A stretch of DNA of 64,000 nt from Merluccius polli (GCA_030340625.1 JAOPHQ010005730.1:62001-126000); one strand, 5' to 3'. Positions 1 through 12,542 are shown, counted from the stretch's first letter. Numbers and translations: made by a program. Notes: a model not told the origin generated them from the letters alone.

Positions 1-85
1 AGAAGAATAGATTATCCTAGTCCAATGTGTTCAACTATAGGCCTTCCTGACCTATCCATGACAGCAGTGTGCTAGGCCTACATAC

Positions 86-2425
86 CTTGTTGTACTCCAG
101 ATCCCAGCACTTGACCTGCTTGTCCTCGCCGCAGGAGAACAGGTAGGGGCTGCGGGAGCTGACCGCCACGCCGCGCACCGTGCTGATGTGTCCCGTCAGA
201 GACAGCTTCAGCTTCCCACTGGCCAGGTCCCAGATCTGGGAAGACCACCGACAATAAACACACATGACATCCATTCTCAAGTCGTCTCAGACAGCATAGA
301 GGCCCTGAGTCTCAGAGTTATAGAGTAATCACAGTACTGTTAATAATAAGAAGATGCATTTTAAAGATTTGCAATATTGTGTATCATTTGTTTTATTGCC
401 AGGTCTCGCTTATAAAAGAGATGGCTAATCTCAGTGGGACTAACCTTGGTAAAAAAATGTGGGGTTCAAAATCAGACCTCTTGAGATAAACATTGGTGGA
501 CAGAGAGGTCCTTACTACATTAGGCCAAAAATCTAAACTCAAACCGTTTAGCAATGACCTCAAGGTCTGCATTTCACTCATCAAACAACATGGGTGAGTT
601 AACTTTCTGCTCGCAGTCTCTACGTACCTTGATGGTTCTGTCGGCGGAGCCGGTGACAAACCACTGGTTGCCCGGTTCCACAGCTATGGACCTCACCCAG
701 CCCAGGTGACCGCTGATGACCTGAGACCCAAAGAGAGAATGTCAGAAACCTAACTAGGACCTCCAGCATTAATCTGAAGTGGCTTCTAATACAGGGAGTA
801 AAAACTTAACAAAGGCTGAAGCTGCAGTAGGTACGATTTTTTTTGTTTGAATTTTGCTCCAAAACATATCTTAACATAGATATACCCAGTCAGTGTCAGT
901 GTCTACTCTGAGTCTTCATTGACCGGTGTAGAAGCAGTGCAGAGATATTCCAGTCTCACATTTCACAGCGAGGCTCTACCTTCTTTCCCCCCACCACGTT
1001 TATCATACAAAGTAGTAACTTTCCAGCCAGCTAGTACTACTAGCTGGCAAGCTATGCATTTCTCTGTCTACCCAAGGTGAGTCACCACCCCCCTGCTGCG
1101 GTGAAAAGAAATTGATAAAGAAATGTCTTTACCCTGAACAGCTTCCATGGGGGATGCCACTGAGGTTTGGGCATGGTCGGTGCTTTCCTCACAAGAGCAG
1201 AGGTCTTGGTGCCGCCTCCTTCTATGTGCATCTACAGCAAATATGATAATAAACTTTCATCATACACAGAGCTCATCATTTAATGGTGTTATGAGATGTG
1301 GTGTATTGCGGAAATTATTACCAAAGAGGACATTGGGGGCTGGGTCCTTTCTGCTATTCCTGCATGTCTGTGAATGTCCCCGACACTGGCAGCAGTGCGG
1401 CTGGCGTCTTGTCTGAAGGCACACACACATAACTCATGTTGCTATAGCAATCGAAGGGCCTTTTAACCACCACATATATCATATATTTTTTTTAAATGGT
1501 TTAACGCAAAACAGTAAGCTATCCTTAAGGTTTGAGTACCTGGCCTGGGAGGGAGGCAGGGCCAAAGCCATTGAATGGACTCCCCCTTCACTGGGCATCC
1601 TGTGTATCTTCGTTTCAGCAGTCAGGGCTACTCCTATTAATGACCAGTCAAGATCAGTGAAAGACAGTGAGCAAACAACAACAACAACAAAAACGAAGCA
1701 ATATAATGTTGCACTGTAAGTAGTACAATATTTACCAGGCCCTGATGGGTAGGCGTGTGTCCCAGTCACAAGGTAATCCGGGTCGTCTCCTAAAAAAGAC
1801 AAAACTAAATGTCACCCAATGACCAACGGGGTTTTGCGTAAGGACAACAGAGGTTTTGGTCATCCCATCCACACACCTGACTCTGTGCTCATCTGGTGTC
1901 CGTGGAGGCCACCATGCATAGGTCTGTCCTTCCCCTCCTTGAGTACGGGCATGTGCAACACGGCGCCATAGTCTGCTTTTAACTTGGAGGACATCTTCAC
2001 CTGGTGACTGCGATGACGAGCAGCGTGTTTAGCGTTCAGGCATTACAACTACTCAGACACCATTATGTCACGATACCTGTCACGAAACAAAAGGCACGGA
2101 TCCAGTCTCGGGGCTTACCTGTGGTCATCCAGCGCGATTGGTTTCGCGTGGTCCGACACAAACATGTCGTGGGTCCTCTTGAGGGACCTGAAGACCAGCG
2201 TGTGGACCGAGTGCTTTTGCACATCCTGAAATGGAAATGCGTCGTTAAGAAAACAGTATCCCTCCACCACCACCACCCCATTGATGTACTACGGTGGTGA
2301 ACGTACTGTCGCCGTCCACCGCCGCATCTCTTAAACACCGCCAAAGAAACACAACTCAAGCATGCTAGCTCACACGTTAGCATCAACGCGAGCGCAAAGC
2401 AAACGTAACAAGTTACCTCGGTCAT
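86..2425 (-). CDS. plrg1: PLRG1, pleiotropic regulator 1 (5' half, partial)
   Basis: Core component of the Prp19/CDC5L spliceosome complex; acts in the nucleus in pre-mRNA splicing. Nine exons are visible on the minus strand: 2417-2425, 2119-2225, 1877-2007, 1736-1789, 1540-1633, 1322-1412, 1133-1231, 628-720 and 86-235. They join in frame to 276 codons; the human protein has about 514, so the remaining WD repeats lie off the left edge. Seen: start MTE, then DVQKHSVHTLVFRSLKRTH, the family N-terminal signature; a moderately conserved linker (residues about 35-190) with the block MPKPQWHPPWKLFR; WD repeat 1 from residue 196 (GHLGWVRSIAVEPGNQWFVTG) and WD repeat 2 (SLTGHISTVRGVAVSSRSPY). Exon 1 carries only nine coding bases. 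For exon 3 the upstream acceptor at 2008-2009 was chosen because the nearer AG at 2001-2002 would create a stop. Its neighbour fgg agrees with mammalian order. Confidence 0.96.
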
Positions 2426-2690
2426 TGCGGCGTTCACCCTTCGGACAAGTGGCACGTAAAACAAGATTGGGGATAAAAAATAAAAAAGTATATAAAACGA
2501 TAAACCTCAACTCTTTTATACTTAATATCCCACAGAGAAACTCATTCACAAGCGGCGCAAAAAATACGATAGCCACACGCCGCGGAAGTAAACAATGAGC
2601 AGCTGGTTCCGCTTCCGGGTTGAAGGCGGGTCGCACGAGCGGGTCGAACTACGCCCCCTAAAGGAGAGACGGACTGCGGGGGGCCAACGC
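2426..2690 (-). promoter_or_regulatory. plrg1 5' UTR and probable CpG-rich promoter
   Basis: The DNA upstream of the plrg1 ATG (2423-2425) is CG-dinucleotide-rich between about 2560 and 2690, unlike the AT-rich sequence on either side, as expected for a housekeeping promoter. No clear TATA box is seen. The transcription start is not determined. Confidence 0.4.
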
Positions 2691-2702
2691 AATGCCATTA
2701 GC

Positions 2703-2818
2703 ATTGAACAGCTTTATATAATTTTATTTAATTTTATTTAATTTTATTTAATTTTATTTAATTTTATTTAATTTTATTTTATTTAATTGTATTTAATTTT
2801 ATTTAATTTTATTTAAGG
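2703..2818. repeat. ATTTTATTTA low-complexity tandem repeat
   Basis: About eleven consecutive copies of a 10-base unit (attttattta) with one interruption. It sits just upstream of the plrg1 promoter. From 2819 to 3074 I see no gene. Confidence 0.9.
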
Positions 2819-3074
2819 CTATACCCTGGAATGACCCCTTAATAGCTTGATACCTCCTTAGTGTGTATGTTGATATTTCTGTGTAGGCCTATGTGGGCTT
2901 GCCAAATCTGGATCGTGTTTGCTTAGCGGAGCGAGTACATCGGGTATCTTTTACCAGACTCATCAAACTGAAGTGTACTTTGTCATTGTGTGGGTGTGGT
3001 TCTTGGATAAACTCTCAGCATTTTGTGTTTACTTTGAGTAACCGTTTCTCTTAGCTCATAAATAACACATGAGC

Positions 3075-3213
3075 TATTTCTGTGTATGAACTGTATTTTT
3101 CAAATAGACTTAGAGACTTCGACTTCGACTTATTTCTGTGTATGAACTGTATTTTTCAAATAGACTTAGAGACTTCGACTTCGACTTATTTCTGTGTATG
3201 AACTGTATTTTTC
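3075..3213. repeat. 56-bp tandem repeat, about 2.5 copies
   Basis: A 56-base unit beginning tatttctgtgtatgaactgt and ending with a doubled cgactt motif is repeated twice almost perfectly, followed by a partial third copy. No coding content. From 3214 to 3581 there is non-coding DNA with no recognised element. Confidence 0.9.
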
Positions 3214-3581
3214 ATAATGTACGTTTGCCACATGGTACCCACATTTACTTCATGCATTTGCCAGTCTATTAGAAAACTGGATTATAACACACTCAAATGT
3301 GGTGTCCATTGCTAACCAACATATAATTTTGACAGCCCTGTTTATTGTTGTTCCCCTGGCTCAGGAACAGCGGGCACGAGTCCTTGATCCTTGCCTCCAA
3401 TGTATCCCTCCACCCACACCCAATAGCTCACTTATCATGTCGTGTGCCCCCACCAACCCCTTATACAGACTGCAAACATACCTCCCCTGATACTCCCCTC
3501 TGACGCCCCTACCTCTTCCTAATGCAGTCCAGTATGGAGCTTGGTAGCTACAACTGGGACCCCATGAACCCTCCCAATGTC

Positions 3582-3859
3582 CAGGGGCGGTCCTGGAAAC
3601 AAGTTTGAGTTGGTGGTGGTGCATCGGTGCCACTGCTGCTGCAGCTAGCTTTAGCTACACCACCCAGCTCAGCAGATGTTGTTGCAACACTATCCAAATT
3701 ACGTTCTTCCATGGAAGAATTCTTCGACTGGGAGAAGTTGGTTAATTTAGGCAATTTCTTCCTAAACTCTTTCTCCTCCCTTTTTCTTTTTCTTTTATCA
3801 CTTCCACTCTGGAAACGTTTCATGGATGCTGTCAATCGCTCCACTCCACACCTCACCAA
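3582..3859 (-). pseudogene. N-terminal remnant of a hAT (ZMYM/TTF-zinc-finger type) transposase-like protein
   Basis: The minus-strand reading contains MKRFQSGSDKRKRKREEKEF followed by a lysine-rich and serine-rich stretch. It resembles the start of fish hAT-derived zinc-finger MYM-type 1-like proteins, which begin with a basic, charged leader before the TTF zinc finger. The zinc finger and RNase-H-like catalytic domains are absent. It is a broken fragment inside the hAT element, and host function is not suggested. Confidence 0.6.
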
Positions 3860-4140
3860 GACCTCATTCAGACTAGCTAGTTAGTTGCTGCTATGGTGAC
3901 AGGAAACGGACCTGCAGTCATTTGATTTATGATGAGTTTATGATCAATCATGAAGCAAAAAATAATTGTGTTTTTTTTTTCAATCTTTATTATGGATTAG
4001 ATCTATTGTTTGGATGCAGTTATCATTTATTTAAAAAAACAAAAACAAAAAACGAAATACGATACGGGGATGACGAGGCCCCCTGACGGCCGAGGCCCCA
4101 GGCAAATGCCTGACCATGCCTAATGGTAGGACCGCCCCTG
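3582..4140 (-). mobile_element. Deleted hAT DNA transposon with TIRs and 8-bp target duplication
   Basis: The left end reads CAGGGGCGGTCCT and the right end AGGACCGCCCCTG, an inverted pair typical of hAT elements. The eight bases outside each end are ccaatgtc (3574-3581) and ctaatgtc (4141-4148), a hAT-length target duplication with one mismatch. The interior has a remnant of the transposase N-terminus on the minus strand and a GC-rich stretch near the right end. At 559 bp it lacks the catalytic region and is non-autonomous. Confidence 0.88.
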
Positions 4141-4506
4141 CTAATGTCTGATACTGTGTAAATGAGCCACACAGGATCAGATTGTGTTTTGCACTGTTTG
4201 TTGGTGCTATGTTGATGTATTGTGCCAGTTGTTCGTTTCTATTGCAAGCTTGTTGTTTCGAACTATTTCAACTAGAAGTGGATACAATTTGATTGGTTGT
4301 AAGCTTGTAGGCTTTGTGTTCGGTCTCACGTGTAAATCAGTTGGGACAAAAGCATCTAGGCCTACTTTTGACTCAATGTAAATTTACTGGATAAAGACGA
4401 ATTGACACATCTTCTTAATGAAACCCATGGATAAGACATGCATCACCGACACCTCCTTTAGGAACCCAGTCATGCACACACATAACAAGTTCAATATTTT
4501 AGAGTG

Positions 4507-4512
4507 TTTAAT
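4507..4512 (-). other. Candidate fgg polyadenylation signal (ATTAAA)
   Basis: On the minus strand ATTAAA lies about 100 bases after the fgg stop codon (4614-4616). It is the closest recognised signal variant; no AATAAA is seen nearer. Confidence 0.4.
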
Positions 4513-4613
4513 GACACTAAACAGAGAACGAGAGGACAAGAGACACTTCGTGTTGATTAGTGTTTGTGTTTGGTGTGGTTTGGCATGTTGTTCTACATGG
4601 GGAAGAGAGGGTT

Positions 4614-7600
4614 TTAGAGCCCTCCAAATTGCTTGGTCCCAGACTGCTGTCCCCCGGTTACAGTGAGTCTGCTGATGGGGATGATCTTCATGGTGGTCTC
4701 CTTCAGGGAGTACCAACGGTCGTGCCACGTCACCCAGGTGATGCCATTGTCGAAGGCCCCAGAGTCCTTCTCCGTGTACCTTCCACCTGGATTGGGGGAG
4801 GAACGCAACAGGGTTCAAATAGCGCACACACAGGCGTGCTTATAATATGTACAGTACTAGTAACTGTGTACATTTTGCATGCTGGGAGGGGGTAAGGGAC
4901 GTGACTGATGAGTAGGTGAATTCTCATGTCAAATGATATGATTCAAAACACCCAATCATGTGATTCACTGGCATGTGGAAGGGAGGGAACACTGGCATGT
5001 TCATTGTAGATGGGCTCAGGGAAGGGTTAGTTCCGATATACGTACCCTGATAGTACCGGCCGTTCAGGTGGGCAGCATGGCATCTGTTCATCCACCATCC
5101 GGAGCCGCTCTGGAGGGCACAGTTGCCGTCATACTTGTCGTTGTCGTTGTCAGGGGTGCTGAACTGCGCGCCAGAGTGAGCGGTGTAGATCTTGTCACTT
5201 GGATCGTCCCCGAAGTCAAAGCCATCGAAGGCGTCTCCCGCAGTGCCACCAAGGTGGTAGGCATAGAAGAGACGGTACTTGTCCTCCTCTGTTCCAATTC
5301 TGAACATGGCGTAGTCGGCATGCCTGGTGGGGGGAGATTAAGAGTTGAGTTGAATTTCGGCTATTTAAGTCCCTGCATCATGCTACCATGATAACAGTGG
5401 ACGACCCTTGAATGTCTGTGTGGTAGCAGTGACTATGACTATACTTTGTGTTGCCGGTCCAGTCAACGAGCTCTATCCTCAGGGCATATGGGATAGGGGC
5501 CTTGGCGGTCAACTGTGACATCTTCTCCAAGCCAAGCCAGAACTCTGTGCTGTCGTCTGGGGAAAGGTATCCGAAGCCCTCCTTGTACGGAATCCAGTTT
5601 CGGTTGAAGGGCACCTGTCCATTCTTTCTCTGAGAACATTAGAGCAAAGTGTTGTTTGGACATTTTCTGTCATTTACTCATCATCTTGTTACAGTCAACT
5701 TTATCAGTTGTTCTTCATTTTGAATAAGCTGCTCAGTTTTTCCATTGGTATGGAAGGGGAAGAGGGCCCATCATCATGTCCCAGCTTCAATGAGCTGAGG
5801 AGCTAAGCAGGGTAGTTGAGCAGTTGACAATAACTTCTTAAAATCTACACATTTCTACTCATATTCCATAATATTTTCTATCAACAATAATATTACATCA
5901 TAGTTTGACAATGCACAAGTGGTACTGTTTGATAAAGAAAAGATGAAACCTACCCTCTGAAGCACAGTGAAGCCCCGACCATCGGTGTCAATCTCACAGT
6001 AGACCAGGAACTGCTCTGTGGCTACCATTGGCTTCACATAGTAAAGACCACTGGTGGTGGCTCCTTTGTTGGCAATATCCTGGCAGTCTGAATGACGACA
6101 GATAAATATAGCATTGATTATTATCATCAGTACATGGACAGGACATCTTAGAAATGGGCTCTTGAGTTATTGTCCAATTTCTACTGCAAATCCCAGTACA
6201 GACAAGTAAAATGCTTGGCATAGCAGTTATAAACACTGGCTTTCATGGAAGCAAAGTACAAAGTTTTTGAGAGGGCGAGTGAAATTCAGCTCATTGTTTA
6301 CTCATCGTATTGACACCAAGTATTGATTAGACGCTAGCTAAACAAGGGAACAAGGACATGATTGAGCATGATTGTGAAAGTGCCCATAGCGGGAAGGGCC
6401 TAGGGGCCACGGGTTATGTCACCTGTTCCAGTGATCGGCGAGATGTCCACCGTGTCCTTGCATGGCAGACTGCATGTCTGCTCCAGCTGACGGGCCAGCA
6501 GTTTCAGCTCTTGCATTTTCCGTTCATTTGTTAAAATATAATTCTGGAGTTCACTGCCAAAATGGGATGAAGAATAAATAGGTTGGTTATAACTTGTGAT
6601 TGCATTTCAAAAAACGTTTTTGTCCTGAATTGATTTTAATTGGTTGAATTAGTTAGCTTACAATAGTTGCTGCTCCTGAGAGATGATGGTCTTCTCAAAA
6701 CGAATGATATCTTCTAACATACTGGTTGACCTTTTGTAGTGCATATCTGTGGAATATGTGCATCTGGCTCACAATATGAATTTTTAAGCTCATTTTAATA
6801 TTTTTTTTACCCAACATCTTTAGAATCAATTGCCTAGATATAATCAGACCAGTGGCATTATCTCAATTTTACCTGGTTGTGAGGTCTTTTGGGGCGATGT
6901 GGTCGAGTCTCTCATGTGGACTACTGTCGCCTCGGCTCCCCGTGTCAGATTACCTATTCGTTCCAGTTCACCCAACATATAATCCAAATTTTCATATACA
7001 CCAGGGGTGTACTTGAACAAATGTTCAGCCACTCCACAGGTGGTGGGGCAGTACCTTCCCTAAAAACAGAACAAACAATTGAGTTTTTATTCATGTTTTG
7101 AATAAAAGTGAAATAGTAATAACACTGTTATATCACAATTTGTTGTATGTCTTCTTCTATTGTGCTTGTACAGAGAGTTGTAGTACTGTAAAATCCTAAA
7201 TCAATGTAAGTATACTGTAACCTAGGCTAATTAAAACTTTGTTTTGCCTCATCTTGCATGAGAAACGCTGTGGCAGTTTGAAACACAACATCTCCCATAA
7301 TGAAAAATCATTTCAAGATTACTTACTAAACAATGACCAAAAAAACATTACTGCTAACATACAAATATATGTAATTAAGGAGCGAGGTATCTTGCTCAAG
7401 GGTGAAGGACAAACCCAGACCATTTTGGCTGGGAAATTATTACAACAAAAGAAACAAAGCAGTGAATTAGTGAATGTTTTCAGTGATTTCATTTCAGTAT
7501 ACTTACAAAGCTATCATTTACGACACATGTATTGGCGCTGTCCCCTCTTTGCTACAAAAGAAAAAAAAGACAACTGTTAATATTGCTCTTTTTGTTGGTA

Positions 7601-7702
7601 TGTTACATGAAAAGAAGAGAATAATTCTGGTCAAGCTTAGGAACTTACTGCTGATGCGATGGCAAAAAGCACCGTCAGTGCTCCGAAAATTAACAAATTC
7701 AT
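4614..7702 (-). CDS. fgg: Fibrinogen gamma chain
   Basis: Secreted plasma protein, one of three chains of the fibrinogen hexamer cleaved to form fibrin. Nine minus-strand coding exons: 7649-7702, 7507-7551, 6873-7059, 6662-6746, 6423-6553, 5954-6087, 5445-5629, 5046-5323 and 4614-4786; 424 codons including stop (423 residues; human gamma-A precursor about 437). Exon 1 encodes a hydrophobic signal peptide (MNLLIFGALTVLFAIASA). Cysteine motif CPTTC opens the coiled-coil (about residues 37-165), which carries a sequon at Asn70. CSLPC closes it, followed by the fibrinogen C-terminal globular domain (about 168-410) starting DCQDIANKGA. The calcium loop DNDNDKYDG, the disulfide pair around NCALQSGSGWWMNRC and FDNG (polymerisation pocket Asp) are present. 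The tail GGQQSGTKQFGGL keeps the Gln-Gln and Lys of the factor XIIIa cross-link but lacks the mammalian AGDV. Exon order and phases match vertebrate FGG. FGA and FGB are not in the window. Confidence 0.97.
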
Positions 7703-7765
7703 TTTTGCTGTGGCCCACGCTGTCTTGTCCTTTTTGGGAACTGAAGCGCATAACGGACTCTGCTG

Positions 7766-7779
7766 CTATATATTTATCT
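7766..7779 (-). promoter_or_regulatory. TATA box of fgg
   Basis: The minus strand reads AGATAAATATATAG about 65-78 bases upstream of the fgg ATG. This leaves room for a TATA-directed start near 7740 and a short 5' UTR. A TATA promoter fits a liver-expressed acute-phase gene, but expression is inferred. Confidence 0.55.
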
Positions 7780-7859
7780 GAAGTGGGACTCGGGGTTATA
7801 AGGTCTCTGTGGGTAAACACGACCTGACGCACCATTTGCACGGCGATGAGTCAACTTGC

Positions 7860-8340
7860 TGTCTGCCATCAGATTTCACAGTTTTGGCAGTTATGTTGTT
7901 GGCCATTTTGTTCTGACTATACCTGTCAAAACATTAAAAGGACATGTGACTGAAGTGACCAATTTGTACTATTTGTATCACTATTTGCCATGCAATGTTT
8001 CGCAAGATAGATGTCCTTTGCACAAGAAAATCTAAACTAAAGGTCCATTCAAATTCTGACGTTTGATTTCAATACAGTTGATCAATTATATTCCTTAATT
8101 TCTAGGAATGTGTTGATTTTCATTTCTACATCAAATGTACTTTTGTACATAGGAGCATTTCATGTAGACAGCATTTCATGTACAAAAATGTATTAATAAG
8201 AATATAATACTCAAACATTCTTTTGATGTGTCATCTCAAATGTTTCAACCCCATCCGATAATACAAATTAGCACTGCATTAGCACTGCATTAAACTCATT
8301 AAGCACTATTTATCATTTAGAAATACACTACATTATACAC
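7860..8340. other. Intergenic sequence, no feature recognised
   Basis: AT-rich non-coding DNA upstream of fgg. No long open frame and no repeat family is recognised. Confidence 0.6.
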
Positions 8341-8780
8341 CAGTTAGTTCCGGCGGAGTCATCTGATTGGACAAGAGGCATTCCATGAGTGCTGATGTTC
8401 AGTATAACAGCACTGGGACTTTTAACTACACATGTATCCCTCCGCGTTACAGCTGTTCTAGTAATAACTGATAGCTGGCCTGCGGTAACAGGAAATGATG
8501 ACAAATGATGTGTTGCTTGGCAACAGTTCAGTCCCAGTCCAGTTGCGCAACTATTTATTTATTTCGGAGCGAAATAAATGATGATTAAATTATTAAATAT
8601 ACAAACAAATCATAACCTGTTGTCGCTTATTACTGTCAACTAATAAATGGCACTTGTAGAACTGTTGTATAAAAGCAATATCACACTTGAGGACGGCTGT
8701 GATTATCTTCGGCCCTCGTACCTAGGACCAGATCACAACTATGCCGGTATTCAGTATAACAGCACTCCCTCTCCTGTGAT
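8341..8780. mobile_element. Putative non-autonomous DNA transposon
   Basis: The 16-base word ttcagtataacagcac occurs at 8398-8413 and again at 8750-8765. The left copy is embedded in a small hairpin (gtgctg...cagcac). The intervening sequence has no coding potential. The arrangement resembles fish non-autonomous elements with subterminal hairpins (Harbinger/ISL2EU-like), but ends and target duplication are not clear. From 8781 to 9817 I see nothing that can be named. Confidence 0.4.
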
Positions 8781-9816
8781 GTTGCTTTATTAAATTAATA
8801 TACATTTTGGATTCCATGGTTTGGATTCCATGTCATGCTTCTAGCTGCCACTAGTGGGTGTCAAACTAATACAACTTTTGTATTGGTTACAGGGTTAGGG
8901 TTATTATATTTTCTATGTCCTATCTTTACCCACTGCTCATCCAATCATGTTGTTCAATGTGCTTATTGTTCTGCATGTGTCTTGCATATCATTGGCCAAG
9001 GGAAGGGTGCAAGAGTGTACGTGTTAAAATGTGTTGAAAATAGTTTGAACTTAGTTGATTACTTTTGACTTTTAATCTACATCATATCCCACAATGCAGC
9101 AGTTTAATTTACAATTAACTGTAATTTAATTGCAGTGTTGTGTCCCAGCTGTTATTGTACAGTGAAGGGCACATATGAATAGATTGATACTCCATATGGT
9201 GTGACTGTATACTTCTGGTCATGTGGCTACAGATGGTTTTATTACAGGTTCTACTAAAGTAAAACAAACAATGAAGATACATATGATAACGTACAACTGG
9301 ACAAACCTCCACCCCTGGGTTGCTGACATTGGCCAATAAATCTAATGTTGACTACTGTGGGCCGAGCCAGTTTTATGAGAGGGTACAGCCACAAGACAGA
9401 TATAAGGCCGGGCTGACCCAGGAATGAACTGGTGGGCCCGTGAACCTAAACAGGTCTGAACTCTGGTTGAACCAACGTCTTTATGGAGGAGCACCAGATG
9501 GAAAGTGTCCGCTTCTCTCTTCAACCGCCATGCGAGGCAGGAAGCGAGCCATTCCTTCCATAGACTAGGTCTTGGCAGTTACTATTATTTGAAGAAAAAA
9601 AAAAAGTGTTGTGCTGTGTTGTGTCCAGTACTCAACTTCAGTATAACAGGGCAAAGCAATACGTTGCAAATAGTTTTTATAGTGTCCTTGTAGTACTGTA
9701 GTTTAGTTTACATTTGGGCAGTTTGGAATAGGCCTTAGATCTATATTCAAAACAAGTACTGAGAGAAACAATGATGATCATTCACACTAAGAGCTCTAAA
9801 CACATGCGTGATGCAG

Positions 9817-9817
<1 letters not shown>

Positions 9818-9887
<70 letters not shown>
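9818..9887. repeat. (CA)n microsatellite
   Basis: About 35 uninterrupted CA units. A 29-base poly-C tract follows at 9933-9961. Both are non-coding, and the cysteine/valine and threonine/histidine frames they create are artefacts. Confidence 0.97.
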
Positions 9888-9890
<3 letters not shown>

Positions 9891-10699
9891 TGGTTAGGAA
9901 TCGGTTTAGGAACGTTGGAATCTCGCCAGGACTCCCCCCCCCCCCCCCCCCCCCCCCCCCCGATTCACCCTCAGCCTCCCCAGTCTCCAGTTTCCCATCA
10001 CATAATAAATAGTTCACTAAAGGCTTTTAGGGACCACAGAACCCCCAAATCCACAAATATGTAGAAGAACAGGAGAAGGAAAGTTGATCTTTCCAAGGCA
10101 CGAGAAGTTTCTGTTCAGTTTTTGCCTTTATAGCGTAGCATTGGCCTTCTTGACTGTGGTGGTAGCGACATGCTAGCATATCAGAATGAGTTACTATGGA
10201 CACTGCTAAGATATTTTTCCACTGCCAGTTGACTCAGGGTGCTGATCATTCCTGCAGCCTTTCAGATATAAAACAAAAAACACAAAACAACTACCACCTT
10301 AATTTCAGCTGACTGGATGGGACTGGACTGTGGCATGCTTGCCATCCACCAAATCCAAAACAACTATCTTTGTAACATTTTCACATTCACAATGTTCCTG
10401 TCTGTCATAAACGTGGGGTTCATTTCACAGTTGGGGCCCACCAAGGGAAAATATGTGTGGAGAGCCCCTTTCAGTGTCCCCCAGTGGTCACTAGTGTATC
10501 CGTGGGGTCATTTCACCCTGGAGTAAATCTACACGAGACGGAGGGCAAAGGTTTGCTCTAATGCTACTGCAGGGTTCAACAGGTCGTCAGGGCACTAAGT
10601 CGCCTCAGCTGAACATGGGCTGATTGAGGGAGAACGCATGCACACACACATCAAAATTACATTTATGAACGATGATTTGATGTGTCACATTGTTTATAT

Positions 10700-11030
10700 G
10701 AGACTGTGGCAGGGTTGATGCCACGGGGTTCGGCAGGTAGGGAATCACACAGTCGGTCTTTCTTGAGAATAGGTTTTAATTGCATATACAATTGTGTCGC
10801 ACACTGTCGTCGCCGCGGGCCCAGCTCTGGCTCCGGTCGCCGACCCGTGTGCTCGGGTCTCCGCTCTCCCGGGTCCAGCACGCTACTGTGTTTATAAAGG
10901 GAGAGAGTGATTAGCCCAATGGAACCCAGGTGTGCCAATCACTCTCACCTGGCGCGGCTCTCACGAGCCCTCTCCACAGCTCCCCCTTGCGGCTGATGCA
11001 CCACGCCCCCCCCCACAGAGACCTATGTAC
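10700..11030. other. GC-rich stretch, possible retroelement relic
   Basis: A CpG-containing island-like stretch (10797-10880) followed by a TATA-like tttataaag and a C-rich end. It contrasts with the AT-rich surroundings and looks like a fragment of a mobile-element terminal region, but no ends, reading frame or family signature can be shown. From 11031 to 12540 there is non-coding DNA with no recognised gene. Confidence 0.25.
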
Positions 11031-12541
11031 TTTATGCAACACGGCACATTCGTTATAACAACCTACTGTTTTTGAGTAAGAAAGTAAAAGTTACTCAAGA
11101 AATTGTGCTGGGTAGCCTGGTGAAAATGTCATCATGAATACTGTATTTGTTAAAATATGAATACCAGTTGTAATATGGGGCTAGCTCTCTGGAGGTGACC
11201 TGGATTTGACTGGAGAAATAAGTGGCTCTGAACACTTGTGTCTTAATTTCAACACTAGGGTTTGGAGAATGTAAATATTTGTTTAATCAGCTTTCCTTGT
11301 GCAGAGTACGGAGTGGTGTCTAACGTAAACATATATGACCTACATGTCTCAACACCAGGGCCTTAAAGGTAGGGTGGATGATGTTTTCCTGCAGCATTTT
11401 TTACCATATTGCTTAAAATCTCCTTCACACACAGATTGAAACCAATGAATTAAATGATATGACACATACACCGAAAAAAATAGTCATCTGTGGGATGGGC
11501 AGGACTGAAAAAACTCCATCCAATCATTATGAGCGTCACGTTCAAGATGTTTGGATGGTGACTTGTCTATCAAACTCAACTGCCATTTGTCCCTCCCCCC
11601 TCCCCCCTCCCTCCTCTTTATTTTGACCGACTGCTTTTGTGCATGCTCTCTGCTTGTAGTTGGTTGTGTTGTTTACTATTTCATATGTTCTCTTTTCCCT
11701 TGAAACTGTAGGATAATTTGCAATACATTGGCAGGTGGTGGTTAATATGCATGGAGGAATGGATCCTACACCTGAAACACATTGATAAGAGACCTTTGAA
11801 AAGTTAATGAGATATCTTACCGGTGATAGTCAGCATAGATAGCTACCCAATACATCTCGCCTAAAACTATAAGTTCATGAGCACTTCCATCTGGTCTTGG
11901 CTGAAAAACGAATGAAAACACAACATTTTTGGTCATTCATAATCCTTGAGGCAAATGGTGGTCAACAACATGTAGAAGAAGAAACGGATCAATAGTTTCC
12001 CAGGGTCTTCCCCAGATGAGCGTGCAACTGAAGAGCTTGGGATAATCTGGTTCTTTAGCTGCTAGGATGTGTTATCCCATCACATGCCTCTTCTGGGAAT
12101 ACAAAACCTGTTCAAGCCATCATAATACTGGATTGATGGAGAGGAACAGAGCGACCATTGTGAGTTAATGAAATAGCCGGTCTCGCCCTTTCCCTTGGCA
12201 AGTCGACTTAATGGCGATCTAGAATGCTATTTCACAGTTGTTAAAAGGCATTGAATGTTGTTTGAAATTCACTTCAATGCACTCTGCAGCAACAGTAGAC
12301 GACACATTTGTATTCTTGTTCCCAACGTTCAACCAGATACTACAATATTAACTTTGTGTTGTCAAGGGAGTCGACCCATGTGACGTTTACCTGGCACGTG
12401 CATCGCATTCGGTCAAATTGTCTTCTATGCATTGCTCTGTCATTTGTTTTCACCGGATTCATTTGGGATTTGAGAATAGGAAAATCCCATGCTGAGCTTT
12501 TGAAACAAAATCTTACTGACGCAAAAAAAAAAGAAAAGAAA

Positions 12542-12542
<1 letters not shown>

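Noticed and set aside
2063..2464. 133-codon minus-strand frame starting around plrg1 exon 1
   Set aside because: Reads through an intron in a different frame from the plrg1 exons.
11360..11760. Possible MITE starting aaaggtagggtggatgatg
   Set aside because: No matching inverted right end could be located.
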